A program made the position numbers and the translations under genes. Below the pieces are notes generated by a model. It made no database searches, was not told where the DNA came from, and was given only the letters and a program-made list of their open reading frames with translations. Positions 26,541 to 35,712 of a DNA stretch of 64,000 nt are shown in pieces. Source of the stretch: Brachybacterium massiliense (GTDB taxonomy: Bacteria > Actinomycetota > Actinomycetes > Actinomycetales > Dermabacteraceae); contig NZ_FXXB01000008.1 in assembly GCF_900184245.1 (NCBI RefSeq), positions 310,001 to 374,000 of the forward strand, written 5' to 3'. Every line of letters starts with the position of its first letter. Position 1 is the first letter of the stretch.

Positions 26541-27073
26541 CAGGTGTCCTCCTGAGTCGTGTCCGGGACAGCGGGCGCCTGGACCCTCTCTCCGCTGCGC
26601 GCCCCGGTGGATCGCTCCGTGTCCAGCGCCTGCTGGAGGATCATCACCGCGGCGACCTGATCGACGACCTGGCGATGCTTGCGTCCCTTGCGGCCGGAGC
26701 TGTGCAGCGCCTTGTGCGCGGACACCGTCGTCAGCCGTTCGTCGATCAGTCTGACCTCGATTTCCGGCTCCTGGCCGGACAGCAGGGTCACGAGTTCCGC
26801 GGCGAAGGCCCGCGCCTTCTGTGCCGCGGCGCCCTCGGCGCCGTTCAGCGACCGCGGGAGCCCCACCATGATGACATGGGCATCGAGCTCACGCGCCTCC
26901 TCGGCGACACGCCGCACCGACGTGTCCCGCTCGAGCGTCTCGACGGGGGTGGCGATCATCCCGTCGAGGTCGCTGCGGGCGAGCCCGACCCGGACATCGC
27001 CCACGTCGACGCCGAGCCGGACCCCTCGCGGAAGGCCTTCGGACAGGTTCTGCTCGTGACCTGCGGGCATCAT
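26540..27073 (-). CDS. ruvX: RuvX/YqgF Holliday-junction resolvase-like nuclease
   Basis: RNase H-fold nuclease implicated in processing of the 16S rRNA 5' precursor. 177 residues, including a C-terminal tail of about 25 beyond the usual length. Conserved acidic motifs are GVDVGDVRVGLARSD near residue 20, VGLPRSLNG near 74, and LIDERLTTVSAHKAL near 110, with VDQVAAVMILQQAL at the end of the fold. The ATG at 27073 overlaps the alaS stop (ATGA). Confidence 0.93.
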   Translation of the reverse strand: MMPAGHEQNLSEGLPRGVRLGVDVGDVRVGLARSDLDGMIATPVETLERDTSVRRVAEEARELDAHVIMVGLPRSLNGAEGAAAQKARAFAAELVTLLSGQEPEIEVRLIDERLTTVSAHKALHSSGRKGRKHRQVVDQVAAVMILQQALDTERSTGARSGERVQAPAVPDTTQEDT

Positions 27074-29778
27074 GCGCTGCGCGCCGCCTCGATCGACGCG
27101 CGCACCGAGGCCAGCGCCGCGGGCACCTGCGACGGCTCGCCGCCGCCGCCCTGCGCCATGTCCGGCTTGCCGCCGCCCCGGCCGCCCATCGCCTCCGCAG
27201 CCGAGCGCAGCAGCGCACCGGCGGCGAGGCCGAGCTCGCGAGCGGCGGCGTTGGTGGCGATCACCAGCGCCGCACGGCCGTTCTCATGCCCGGCGACCGC
27301 GACCGTGACCGGCGCGTCCTCGCCGAGGCGGCTGCGCAGATCCAGCGCGAGCGTGCGCAGGTCACCGGCGGCGACGCCCTCGCCCGCGTCGTGGGCGAGC
27401 AGGCGCACCCCGGCGACATCGCTCGCCGACTCCACGAGCTTGCCTGCCTCGGCCTGCAGCTGCTGGCCCCGCAGGGCCGCGAGCTGCTTCTCCATGTCCT
27501 TCATCCGCTGGGTCAGCGAACGGACCCGCTCGGGCAGCTCCTCGGCCGCGCCCACCTTGAGCATCTCGGAGAGCTGGGAGACCAGGGCGTGCTCCTTGGC
27601 CTGGTGGCGGTAGGCGGAGAGGCCCACGAGCGCGTCGACCCGGCGCACTCCGCTGCCGATGGACGCCTCGCCCATCAGCTGGACAGTGCCGATCGCGCCG
27701 GTGCTGGCCACGTGGGTGCCGCCGCACAGCTCGCGCGACCAGTCCCCGCCGATCGAGACCACGCGCACCACGTCGCCGTACTTCTCGCCGAACAGCGCCT
27801 GCGCACCGAGCGCCTTCGCCTCGTCGAGGGACATCTGCTGATCGGTGACCGTCAGCTCGTCCTGGAGCAGCGTGTTCACGCGCCCCTCGATCTGCTCGAG
27901 CACCGACTTCGGCACCGCCTGCCCGTAGCGGAAGTCGAAGCGCATCCGGCCCGGGGAGTTCTCGGAGCCGGCCTGGGTGGCGCTGTCCCCGAGCTCCTCG
28001 CGCAGGGACTCGTGGACCATGTGGGTCGCGGTGTGGGCGCGGGCGATCGCTCCGCGGCGCTCGAGGTCGATCGTGGCGATCGCGGAGGCGCCCTGCTCGA
28101 GGGTGCCCTCGACCAGACGGCCCCGATGCACGATCAGGCCGCGCACGGGCTTCTGCACGTCATCGACCTCGATCAGTCCGCCGCCGGTCAGGGCGATGCG
28201 TCCCTGGTCCGCGAGCTGGCCGCCGGCCTCCGCGTAGAACGGGGTGGTGCCGAGCACCACCTCGACCTTGGCGGGCGCCTCGACGGAGTCGACCAGGCTC
28301 CCGTCCACCAGCACCGACTCGACGGTGGTGGCGACGGTGTCCTCGGTGTAGCCGACGAAGGGGACCTCGCCGCCGCGCTGGGTGAGCAGGCGGTTGTAGA
28401 GGGCGGTGTCGGTGTGTCCGGCCTTCTTCGAGGCGGCGTCGGCGCGGGCGCGCTCGCGCTGCTCCTGCATGGCGCCGCGGAACGCGTCGGCGTCGACCTG
28501 CAGGCCCACCTCCTGCGCCATCTCCATGGTGAGATCGATCGGGAAGCCGTAGGTGTCGTGCAGGCGGAAGGCGTCCTCGCCCGCGAGGATCCTGCCGCCG
28601 TCCTGCTTCACCGCGCCGGCGAGCTGGTCGAAGATCGAGGTGCCGGTCTCCAGGGTGCGGCGGAAGGCCTCCTCCTCGGCGTAGACGATCTCGCCGATGC
28701 GGGGGAAGTCCACCTCGAGCTCCGGGTAGGACTCGACCATGAGGGACTTCGACAGCGGCAGCAGCGCGGGCATGGACGGCTCCGAGTAGCCCAGCAGGCG
28801 CATCGAGCGCACTGCGCGGCGGATCAGGCGGCGCAGCACGTAGCCGCGGCCCTCGTTGCCGGGGCGCACGCCGTCGGCGACCAGCATCAGGGCGCTGCGC
28901 ACGTGGTCGCCGATGATCCGCAGGTGGACGTCGTCCTCCTCGTCCGCCCCGTAGGTGCGGCCGGAGAGCTCCTGCGCCTTCTCGATGACCGGGAAGATCT
29001 GGTCGATCTCGTACATGTTCTGCTTGCCCTGGAGCAGGTAGGCCACGCGCTCGACGCCCAGGCCGGTGTCGATCGACTTCTGGTCGAGCTCGCCGAGCAG
29101 GGGGTAGTCCTTGCCCTTGCCCTCGCCGCGCAGGAACTGGTCGAAGACCAGGTTCCAGATCTCGATGTAGCGGTCCTCGCCCTTCTCGTCACCGGGCCAT
29201 TCGGGGACGGTGCCGGTGACGGCGTCGGGCCCGTACTCGGGGCCGCGGTCGTAGTGCCATTCGCCGCACGGGCCGGCCGGGCCGGGCTGGCCGGTGTCCC
29301 AGAAGATCTCCTCGCGCGGCAGGCGCACCACACGCTGCGGGTCCAGGCCGATCACCTCGGTGACGTGCCGGTAGGACTCCTCGTCCTCCTCCCAGACGGT
29401 GAACCAGAGGCGCTCGGGGTCGAAGCCGAGGCCGCCGTCCTCCTGGGAGGTCGTCAGGAACTCCCACGAGTAGTCGATCGCGCCCTGCTTGAAGTAGTCG
29501 CCGAAGGAGAAGTTCCCGGCCATCTGGAAGAAGGTGCCGTGGCGCGTGGTGCGGCCGACGTTCTCGATGTCATTGGTGCGGATGCACTTCTGGACGCTCG
29601 CCGCGCGCGGGTAGGGCGCCTTCTCCGTGCCGATGATGTACGGGATGAAGGGCACCATCCCGGCGATCGTGAACAGGATCGACGGATCGGCGGACACCAG
29701 CGAGGTGCTCGGCACGATCTCATGATCCTTCTTGGCGAAGAAGTCGAGCCAGCGGCGATGGATCTCGGAGGTGCGCAT
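27070..29778 (-). CDS. alaS: Alanyl-tRNA synthetase
   Basis: Charges tRNA-Ala. 902 residues, full length. The N-terminal class II catalytic core begins RRWLDFFAKKDHEIVPS and continues to FTIAGMVPF and the tRNA-recognition helices. The editing domain carries HTATHMVHESL and ELCGGTHVASTG with its zinc ligands. The C-Ala domain closes the protein, with a Gly-rich stretch GGRGGGKPDMAQGGG near the end. The ATG at 29778 is used; an in-frame upstream codon at 29838 would add 20 unconserved residues. AGGAAGGA lies 12 bases upstream. It heads the ruvX-mltG-aroE operon. Confidence 0.97.
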   Translation of the reverse strand: MRTSEIHRRWLDFFAKKDHEIVPSTSLVSADPSILFTIAGMVPFIPYIIGTEKAPYPRAASVQKCIRTNDIENVGRTTRHGTFFQMAGNFSFGDYFKQGAIDYSWEFLTTSQEDGGLGFDPERLWFTVWEEDEESYRHVTEVIGLDPQRVVRLPREEIFWDTGQPGPAGPCGEWHYDRGPEYGPDAVTGTVPEWPGDEKGEDRYIEIWNLVFDQFLRGEGKGKDYPLLGELDQKSIDTGLGVERVAYLLQGKQNMYEIDQIFPVIEKAQELSGRTYGADEEDDVHLRIIGDHVRSALMLVADGVRPGNEGRGYVLRRLIRRAVRSMRLLGYSEPSMPALLPLSKSLMVESYPELEVDFPRIGEIVYAEEEAFRRTLETGTSIFDQLAGAVKQDGGRILAGEDAFRLHDTYGFPIDLTMEMAQEVGLQVDADAFRGAMQEQRERARADAASKKAGHTDTALYNRLLTQRGGEVPFVGYTEDTVATTVESVLVDGSLVDSVEAPAKVEVVLGTTPFYAEAGGQLADQGRIALTGGGLIEVDDVQKPVRGLIVHRGRLVEGTLEQGASAIATIDLERRGAIARAHTATHMVHESLREELGDSATQAGSENSPGRMRFDFRYGQAVPKSVLEQIEGRVNTLLQDELTVTDQQMSLDEAKALGAQALFGEKYGDVVRVVSIGGDWSRELCGGTHVASTGAIGTVQLMGEASIGSGVRRVDALVGLSAYRHQAKEHALVSQLSEMLKVGAAEELPERVRSLTQRMKDMEKQLAALRGQQLQAEAGKLVESASDVAGVRLLAHDAGEGVAAGDLRTLALDLRSRLGEDAPVTVAVAGHENGRAALVIATNAAARELGLAAGALLRSAAEAMGGRGGGKPDMAQGGGGEPSQVPAALASVRASIEAARSA

Positions 29779-29850
29779 GGTCGAGAGGTGTCCTTCCTGG
29801 AACAGCCGGGGTGGGCCCGCGGCGCGGGCGGCGGGCATCTGCAGACACGA

Positions 29851-29890
29851 AGGCCCCGGTCAGGGTACCGGAGTACACCCGCCGGGGCCT
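29851..29890 (-). terminator. Hairpin after rpsD
   Basis: AGGCCCCGG pairs exactly with CCGGGGCCT across a 22-base loop, 23 bp past the rpsD stop and ahead of alaS. On the minus strand it is followed by a short TTCGTGT stretch. It should separate rpsD from the alaS operon. Confidence 0.65.
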
Positions 29891-29912
29891 GTCGCGCCGC
29901 GGTGAGAAGAGG

Positions 29913-30539
29913 TCAGCGCGCGTAGTACTCGACGACCATCTGGACGTCGCAGGTCACGGGGACCTCGGCGCGCTTGGGGCGCGAGACGAGCTGGGCCTTC
30001 AGCTCGGGCAGCTCGACCGAGAGGTACGAGGGGGTCGCGGCGAGGACGTCGGAGTTGCCGCCCTCGGCTGCGATCTGGAACGGCTCCATGGCCTGCGACT
30101 TGGGCTTGACCTGGATGGTCTGGCCCGGGGAGACGCGGTAGGAGGGGCGGTCCACGAGCTTGCCGTCGACCAGGATGTGGCGGTGCACGACGGCCTGGCG
30201 GGCCTGCAGGGTGGTGCGGGCGAAGCCGGCGCGCAGCACGAGGGCGTCCAGACGCATCTCGAGCAGCTCGACCATGCTCTCACCGGTCAGGCCCGGCTCC
30301 TTCTTGGCATCCAGGTACGCCTGGTGCATCTGCTTCTCACGGATGCCGTACTGGGCGCGGAGACGCTGCTTCTCCTTGAGTCGCACGGCGTAGTCCGACT
30401 CGGTGCGGCGACGGGCGCGGCCGTGCTCGCCCGGGGGGTACGGACGCTTCTCGAAGTACTTGACGGACTTCGGGGTCAGCGGGAGCCCGAGGGCTCGGGA
30501 GAGGCGCGCCTGCCGGCGCGCACGGGTGACGTTGGTCAC
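29913..30539 (-). CDS. rpsD: 30S ribosomal protein S4
   Basis: Primary 16S rRNA-binding protein of the small subunit and, in many bacteria, a translational repressor. 208 residues, normal length. The N-terminal domain has RLSRALGLPLTPK and KRPYPPGEHG; the S4 RNA-binding domain follows (MRLDALVLRAGFA, then RQAVVHRHILVDGKLVDRPS). The zinc cysteines of some S4 proteins are absent, as in the Cys-free type. The GTG at 30539 has AGAGGT eight bases upstream. It stands alone here, away from the main ribosomal protein operons. Confidence 0.97.
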   Translation of the reverse strand: MTNVTRARRQARLSRALGLPLTPKSVKYFEKRPYPPGEHGRARRRTESDYAVRLKEKQRLRAQYGIREKQMHQAYLDAKKEPGLTGESMVELLEMRLDALVLRAGFARTTLQARQAVVHRHILVDGKLVDRPSYRVSPGQTIQVKPKSQAMEPFQIAAEGGNSDVLAATPSYLSVELPELKAQLVSRPKRAEVPVTCDVQMVVEYYAR

Positions 30540-30602
30540 GAGGTCTACCTCTTGTTCGCGTGTGGTGAATCCAGTCTTGCAGCCGCGGATTCAGCGACCC
30601 AC

Positions 30603-30629
30603 ATTACAGCAGCGATGGCCGCGGGTCCA
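30603..30629 (-). promoter_or_regulatory. Candidate promoter for rpsD
   Basis: On the minus strand TGGACC (30629-30624) and TGTAAT (30608-30603) are 15 bases apart, about 65 bp before the rpsD GTG. The -10 box is good, the -35 box and spacing are only fair. Confidence 0.35.
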
Positions 30630-30671
30630 CGGCCGACGGGCCTGGTCACACGTCAACTGATGTGGAGTGGC

Positions 30672-32042
30672 TCACGTGCGCCGCGAGCGGAGGATGCGGC
30701 GCAGCGCCTCGAGGCGTCGGCCGGTGCGCTCCTCGTTGCCGTGCCCGGTGGGGTGGTAGTAGTCCACGCCCACCAGGTCATCCGGTGCGTACTGCTGGGC
30801 GACCACTCCGTGCGGCGCGTCATGCGCGTAGAGGTACTCGACCCCGTGGCCGATCTTCTTCGCCCCCGAGTAGTGCGCATCGCGCAGGTGCGCGGGCACA
30901 CCCTGGCCCTTCCCGGCGCGCACGTCCGCGATCGCGGCGTCGAGCGCCTTGTAGGAGGCGTTGGATTTCGGGGCGGTGGCGATGTGGACCACGGCCTGGG
31001 CCAGGGGGATCCTGCCCTCGGGCATGCCGAGCAGCTGCACCGCCTGCATCGCGGAGACCGCGACCTGGAGGGCGGTGGGATCGGCCATCCCCACCTCCTC
31101 GCCCGCGGCGATCACCACGCGCCGGGCGATGAAGCGGGGGTCCTCCCCCGCCTCGATCATCCGGGCGAGGTAGTGCAGGGAGGCATCGACATCGCTGCCG
31201 CGCATGGACTTGATGAACGCGCTGGTGACGTCGTAGTGCTGGTCTCCGGCGCGGTCGTAGCGCACCGATGCCCGGTTGACGGCCTGGGCGAGGGTCGCCG
31301 CGTCGATCTCCTTCGACTCCTTCATCAGCGCCGCGGCGGCCGCCGCCTCGAGGGAGGTGAGGATCTTGCGGGCGTCGCCCCCGCCCAGGCGCAGCAGAGC
31401 CTCGCGGGCGTCCTCGGTGAGGGTCACGGCGCCGTCCAGGCCCCGCTCGTCCTCGAGGGCGCGGTCCACGAGCGCGTCGAGGTCCTCTCGCGCCAGGGAG
31501 TCCAGGGTGAGCACGATCGAGCGCGACAGCAGCGGGGAGATCACCGAGAAGTAGGGGTTCTCGGTGGTCGCCGCGACCAGCGTGACCCAGCGGTTCTCGA
31601 CGCTCGGCAGCAGGGCGTCCTGCTGGGATTTCGAGAAGCGGTGCACCTCGTCGACGAACAGGACGGTCTCCCGGCCGACGGTCCGCAGCCGCGAGCGGGC
31701 CTGATCGACCACCTCGCGGATGTCCTTGACCCCGGCGAGCACGGCGGAGATCTCCACGAACTCCCGGTCCCCGGACTGCGCGACCACGTAGGCGAGGGTG
31801 GTCTTGCCGGTGCCCGGAGGGCCCCACAGGATCACCGAGCTGGGGGCGGTGCGGGAGTCGTCGGCGCCGACCAGGCGGCGCAGCGGGCTGCCGGGCTCGA
31901 GCGCGGAATGCTGCCCGACCACCTCGTCGAGCGTGCGCGGGCGCATCCGCACCGCGAGCGGGGCGCGATGGTCCCGGTTGCGGTCGGACAGCGTGCGGGG
32001 CGCGGGGGCGTCGCCGGCCAGCGAGAAGAGATCCTCGTCCAT
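30672..32042 (-). CDS. rarA: Replication-associated recombination ATPase RarA (MgsA)
   Basis: AAA+ clamp-loader-like protein that acts at stalled replication forks. 456 residues. Walker [10 protein letters not shown] lies near residue 75, Walker B FVDEVHRF near 130, sensor 1 [10 protein letters not shown] and the sensor 2 region GGGDARKIL. The C-terminal tetramerisation domain has [22 protein letters not shown] and the final HPTGHGNE region seen across the family. The ATG at 32042 is 43 bp after pyrD. Often next to alaS/rpsD in actinobacteria. Confidence 0.95.
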   Translation of the reverse strand: MDEDLFSLAGDAPAPRTLSDRNRDHRAPLAVRMRPRTLDEVVGQHSALEPGSPLRRLVGADDSRTAPSSVILWGPPGTGKTTLAYVVAQSGDREFVEISAVLAGVKDIREVVDQARSRLRTVGRETVLFVDEVHRFSKSQQDALLPSVENRWVTLVAATTENPYFSVISPLLSRSIVLTLDSLAREDLDALVDRALEDERGLDGAVTLTEDAREALLRLGGGDARKILTSLEAAAAAALMKESKEIDAATLAQAVNRASVRYDRAGDQHYDVTSAFIKSMRGSDVDASLHYLARMIEAGEDPRFIARRVVIAAGEEVGMADPTALQVAVSAMQAVQLLGMPEGRIPLAQAVVHIATAPKSNASYKALDAAIADVRAGKGQGVPAHLRDAHYSGAKKIGHGVEYLYAHDAPHGVVAQQYAPDDLVGVDYYHPTGHGNEERTGRRLEALRRILRSRRT

Positions 32043-32085
32043 CCCACCAGCCTAGGACGGCGGGGCGACGACGGAGCACGATGGC

Positions 32086-33192
32086 TCAGCCGAGAGGACC
32101 GACCTCACGCGCCAGGCGGCCCGGCCAGGCCGGGCCCTCGTAGATCATCGCGGTGTAGCCCTGGACGAGATCCGCGCCCGCCGCGAGCCGGTCGCGGACG
32201 TCCTGCGCGGTGGCCACTCCCCCGCAGCTGATGATGACGGCGTCGGCCGGGAGCGTGGCGCGCAGCAGGTGCAGCACCTGCAGCGAGCGCTCGGCGAGCA
32301 TCGGCCCGGACAGGCCGCCCGCTCCGATCCGTGCGATCGTCTCGGGCCGGGTGCGCAGCGAGGAGGGACGCGCGATGGTGGTGTTGGCCGCGATCACGCC
32401 GGCCAGCCCCACCTCGACCGCGAGCTCGGCGACGGCGCGGACATCCTCGTCATGGAGGTCAGGGGCGATCTTGACCAGCACGGGCACCTCGCGGCGCAGG
32501 CGCACGCGCGCATCCTGCGCCTCCTCGACGACGGCCTCGAGGACGGGGCGGAGCATCTCGACGCTCTGCAGGTCCCGCAGGCCCGGCGTATTGGGGCTGG
32601 AGACGTTGATCGCCAGGTAGCTTGCGTAGGGCGCGAGCAGGCGAGCCGAGAAGCGGTAGTCCTCGGCGGCGTCCTCGAGGGCGGTGATCTTGGACTTGCC
32701 GATGTTCACGCCGATGGTGGCGCGCTGGCCGCGCTCGGTGCGACGGGCCTTCGCGAGGCGGCGGGCGAGGGCCTGCGCGCCGTGGTTGTTGAAGCCCATG
32801 CGGTTGATCAGGGCCCGATCCTCGACCAGTCGGAAAGAGCGCGGCCGGGGATTGCCGGGCTGGGCCTTCGCGGTCACGGTGCCCACCTCGACGTGGCCGA
32901 ATCCGAGATCGAGCAGCGCGAGTGGGGCCTCGCCGTCCTTGTCGAAGCCGGCCGCGAGGCCGAGCGGGCTGCGGTGCTCCGTGCCGAGGATCCGACGGGA
33001 CGGGCGGGCGTCCCGCATCGGGTCGGGGGTGCCGAAGAGGGTGCGCAGCAGGTGCGGCCCGCCGGGCAGCCCGTGAGCCCCGGCCAGGGCACGCATGGTC
33101 AGGCGGTGGGCCTGCTCCGGCTCGAGCCTGCTCAGGACGTGGCGGAACAGCGCGGCGTACGGCCCGGTGCGGGCGGTGTCGTCGGAGGTCAC
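32086..33192 (-). CDS. pyrD: Dihydroorotate dehydrogenase (quinone), class 2
   Basis: Membrane-associated FMN enzyme oxidising dihydroorotate to orotate with quinone in pyrimidine synthesis. 368 residues. The N-terminal helical quinone-tunnel segment (YAALFRHVLSRLEPEQAHRL) marks class 2. The barrel shows PLGLAAGFDKDGEA, NRMGFNNHG, INVSSPNTPGLRDLQ with the catalytic Ser, LVKIAPDL, ANTT and ISCGGVATAQD. The start is taken as GTG 33192; there is no clear ribosome site, so it could be slightly off. Confidence 0.94.
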   Translation of the reverse strand: MTSDDTARTGPYAALFRHVLSRLEPEQAHRLTMRALAGAHGLPGGPHLLRTLFGTPDPMRDARPSRRILGTEHRSPLGLAAGFDKDGEAPLALLDLGFGHVEVGTVTAKAQPGNPRPRSFRLVEDRALINRMGFNNHGAQALARRLAKARRTERGQRATIGVNIGKSKITALEDAAEDYRFSARLLAPYASYLAINVSSPNTPGLRDLQSVEMLRPVLEAVVEEAQDARVRLRREVPVLVKIAPDLHDEDVRAVAELAVEVGLAGVIAANTTIARPSSLRTRPETIARIGAGGLSGPMLAERSLQVLHLLRATLPADAVIISCGGVATAQDVRDRLAAGADLVQGYTAMIYEGPAWPGRLAREVGPLG

Positions 33193-33226
33193 GAGGAATA
33201 CGGTACGCGCTCGCGGGGCGGGATCA

Positions 33227-33655
33227 TCAGTCCTGAGGTCCCTTGCTCGTGGTGCGCGAGAGGTAGAGCAGGGCGATCAGGGGCAGCAGCAGCGGCACCA
33301 GGCCGTAATCCAGCCCGTACGCGCCCCACACGGTCCCGTCCGGGAACAGCTCCGGCCTCACGAGGGACAGGGTGCCGACGATCACCACGCCGGCCAGCTC
33401 CAGGAGGCACAGCAGGCGCGTGAGGGAGGCGCGCCGGCCCCGTCCCACCAGCGAGATGGTCACGGCGATGTAGGTCGCCGCGGCCAGCAGCGAGAGGCTG
33501 TAGGCCACCGGGGCGAAGTCGAAGTCGCGCATCACCTGCACCAGGCTGCGGGCGGTCGCGGAGAGGGCGAAGATCCCGTAGACGGCGATCAGCACCGTCT
33601 CGAAGCCGCGCCCGGTGCGGCGACCGGCATCAGTGGTGGGTGCGGGCGCGCTCAT
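33227..33655 (-). CDS. Hypothetical four-helix membrane protein
   Basis: 142 residues with four predicted transmembrane helices (among them FETVLIAVYGIFALSATAR, YSLSLLAAATYIAVTI, LLELAGVVIVGTLSLV and YGLVPLLLPLIALLYL). The conserved feature is FPDGTVWGAYGLDYG before the last helix, seen in a family of actinobacterial integral membrane proteins of unknown function. The ATG at 33655 overlaps the stop of the next membrane gene upstream, so the two are coupled and may form a complex (inference). It ends 34 bp before pyrD. Confidence 0.75.
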   Translation of the reverse strand: MSAPAPTTDAGRRTGRGFETVLIAVYGIFALSATARSLVQVMRDFDFAPVAYSLSLLAAATYIAVTISLVGRGRRASLTRLLCLLELAGVVIVGTLSLVRPELFPDGTVWGAYGLDYGLVPLLLPLIALLYLSRTTSKGPQD

Positions 33656-34017
33656 GCGAAACCTCCTGGCCAGATCTGATGGGTCCTCATCAGCAGCACC
33701 GCCGAGACGACGGCGCACACGGTGATCACCAGGCTCCCCCAGCGGCTGCGCTCGAAGATCCCGACCCATCCGCCGCCCACCGCCATCAGCAGCGCGGTCA
33801 GCAGGTAGCCGTACAGCGTGACCCGTTCGGGAGCGGGATGCCCGCCGCCGAGGTCCCGCAGCCCCAGGGCGATGCCGAGCACCAGCCAGACCAGGGCCAG
33901 CAGCGCCGTCGCGCCGAGCAGCACCAGGTCCGCGCTCAGGTCGCGCACGGTGTAGTAGAGGCCGAGCAGTGCGACCAGTGCGCACACCGCCGCGACCACG
34001 ATGCCCAGCACCGTCAT
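33652..34017 (-). CDS. Hypothetical four-helix membrane protein
   Basis: 121 residues and four predicted helices (VLGIVVAAVCALVALLGLYY, LLGATALLALVWLVLGIALG, YGYLLTALLMAVGGGWV, SLVITVCAVVSAVLLM). I do not recognise the family. The ATG at 34017 is preferred over an upstream in-frame start that would add a charged leader. The stop overlaps the start of the second membrane gene (ATGA). Divergent from pepA with only 62 bp between, so the promoters of both must overlap there. Confidence 0.7.
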   Translation of the reverse strand: MTVLGIVVAAVCALVALLGLYYTVRDLSADLVLLGATALLALVWLVLGIALGLRDLGGGHPAPERVTLYGYLLTALLMAVGGGWVGIFERSRWGSLVITVCAVVSAVLLMRTHQIWPGGFA

Positions 34018-34079
34018 GAGTCCTCCGCCCTTCGCCCGGGTCTGCGACACCGTGTCCGACCCGCCCCTACGATAGAGCC

Positions 34080-35564
34080 ATGCCCACCATCACCATCACT
34101 GATACATCCCTGCGCGATGTCGCTGCCGACGTCCTCGTCCTCCCGCTGCTCCCCGGAGCAGAAGGAGCCCCCTCCGCCGTTCCCGGCGCACCGGAGATCA
34201 CCGAGGCCATCGCCGGTCTCGACGCCTCCACCGGCCGGGGCGATCTGCACCGGATCCCCTCCTACGGGCTCGCCTCCGCGGGCTCGCTCCTGCTGGTCGG
34301 TCTCGGTGAGGAAGATCTCGCGGCGGTCAGCGACGAGGACCTCCGCCTGGCCTTCGGCGCCGCCACCCGCTCCCTGACGGGCGTCGGCACCGCCGCGATC
34401 GCCCTGCCGACCGCCTCCGCGACGCAGCGCGCCGCCGCCCTCGAGGGCGCCGCGCTCGGCGCCTACACCTTCACCGCCCACAAGACCGGCAGCGGCTCCG
34501 CCGCGCCCAAGGGCGCCCTCGGCACGATCACGCTCGTCGCCGACGGCGAGGGCGAGGGCGAGGCGGCAGCGTCCGCCGTCGAGCGCTCCGGCGTGCTGGC
34601 AGACGTGCTGACCATCGTGCGCGATCTGGTCAACACTCCCCCGAACCTGCTCTACCCGGCCGAGTTCGCCCGGCGCGCGGAGGAGCTCGTGGGCGATCTG
34701 CCGATCTCCGTGACGGTCCTGGACGAGAAGCAGCTCGCCGAGGGCGGCTACGGCGGGATCGTGGGCGTGGGGCAGGGCTCGACCCGTCCCCCGCGACTGG
34801 TGCGCCTCGAGTACGCGCCCGCAGCCGCGACGAGCTCCGTCGCTCTCGTCGGCAAGGGCATCACCTTCGACACCGGCGGCATCTCGCTCAAGCCTGCCGC
34901 CGGGATGGACGACATGACCTCCGACATGACCGGCGCGGCCACGGTGCTGGCAGCCACGGTCGGCGCGGCCCGTCTCGGCCTCGACGTCAAGGTCACCACC
35001 TACCTCGCTCTGGCCGAGAACATGCCCGGCGGCGGCGCTCAGCGTCCCGGCGACGTGGTCACGATGCGCAACGGCAGGACCGTCGAGGTGCTCAACACCG
35101 ACGCCGAGGGGCGGATGGTGATGGCCGACGCCCTGGTCGACGCCGTCGCCGACGAGCCCGACCTGGTGGTCGACGTCGCCACGCTGACCGGTGCGGCCGT
35201 GGTCGCCCTCGGCAAGCGCACGGCGGGCGTGATGGGCACCCAGGAGGGGCGCGACCTGGTCATGGCCGCGTCCGAGACCACCGGCGAGCCGTTCTGGCCG
35301 TTGCCCTTCCCCAGCGAGCTGCGCGCCGATCTCACCGGCCGTGTCGCCGATCTGCGCAACATCGGCGACCGACCGGGTGGTGCGCTCTCGGCCGGCATCT
35401 TCCTGGCCGAGTTCGTGGGCGACGCCCAGTGGGCCCACCTCGACATCGCGGGCCCCGGCTACGCCTCCTCGCCGCTGGGCTACATGGGCAAGGGCGCCAC
35501 CGGCATGAGCACCCGCACCGTCCTGCAACTGCTCGAGGACGTCGCCTCCCGCGCCGGAGCGTGA
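34080..35564 (+). CDS. pepA: Leucyl aminopeptidase (M17)
   Basis: Cytosolic zinc/manganese aminopeptidase, hexameric, involved in peptide turnover. 494 residues. The N-terminal macro-like domain is followed by the catalytic domain with VGKGITFDTGGISLKP near residue 260, GAATVLAATVG and the family signature NTDAEGRMVMADAL near residue 340, which carries metal ligands. The ATG at 34080 directly follows GATAGAGCC without a strong Shine-Dalgarno. First of a plus-strand series pepA-lpdA-sucB that matches the gene order pepB-dlaT in Mycobacterium. Confidence 0.96.
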   Translation: MPTITITDTSLRDVAADVLVLPLLPGAEGAPSAVPGAPEITEAIAGLDASTGRGDLHRIPSYGLASAGSLLLVGLGEEDLAAVSDEDLRLAFGAATRSLTGVGTAAIALPTASATQRAAALEGAALGAYTFTAHKTGSGSAAPKGALGTITLVADGEGEGEAAASAVERSGVLADVLTIVRDLVNTPPNLLYPAEFARRAEELVGDLPISVTVLDEKQLAEGGYGGIVGVGQGSTRPPRLVRLEYAPAAATSSVALVGKGITFDTGGISLKPAAGMDDMTSDMTGAATVLAATVGAARLGLDVKVTTYLALAENMPGGGAQRPGDVVTMRNGRTVEVLNTDAEGRMVMADALVDAVADEPDLVVDVATLTGAAVVALGKRTAGVMGTQEGRDLVMAASETTGEPFWPLPFPSELRADLTGRVADLRNIGDRPGGALSAGIFLAEFVGDAQWAHLDIAGPGYASSPLGYMGKGATGMSTRTVLQLLEDVASRAGA

Positions 35565-35610
35565 TGCTCACCGCAGCCGAGCGCTGAAGGATCGCGCGAA
35601 GCGGTCGGCC

Positions 35611-35654
35611 CGGCGCCGCCTGGTGCCCTAGCATGGGACACGCAGGCGGCGCCG
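35611..35654 (+). promoter_or_regulatory. 12-bp inverted repeat in the pepA-lpdA gap
   Basis: CGGCGCCGCCTG at 35611-35622 pairs perfectly with CAGGCGGCGCCG at 35643-35654 around a 20-base loop that contains CTAGCAT, a possible -10 box. It lies 58 bp before the lpdA GTG. It could be a pepA terminator, an operator or an mRNA leader structure. There is no T-tract after it. Confidence 0.45.
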
Positions 35655-35712
35655 TCGGCCATCCAGGTCCGAACGGGTCGCGGAGTTCACGTACACACCG
35701 AGGAGCACACAG

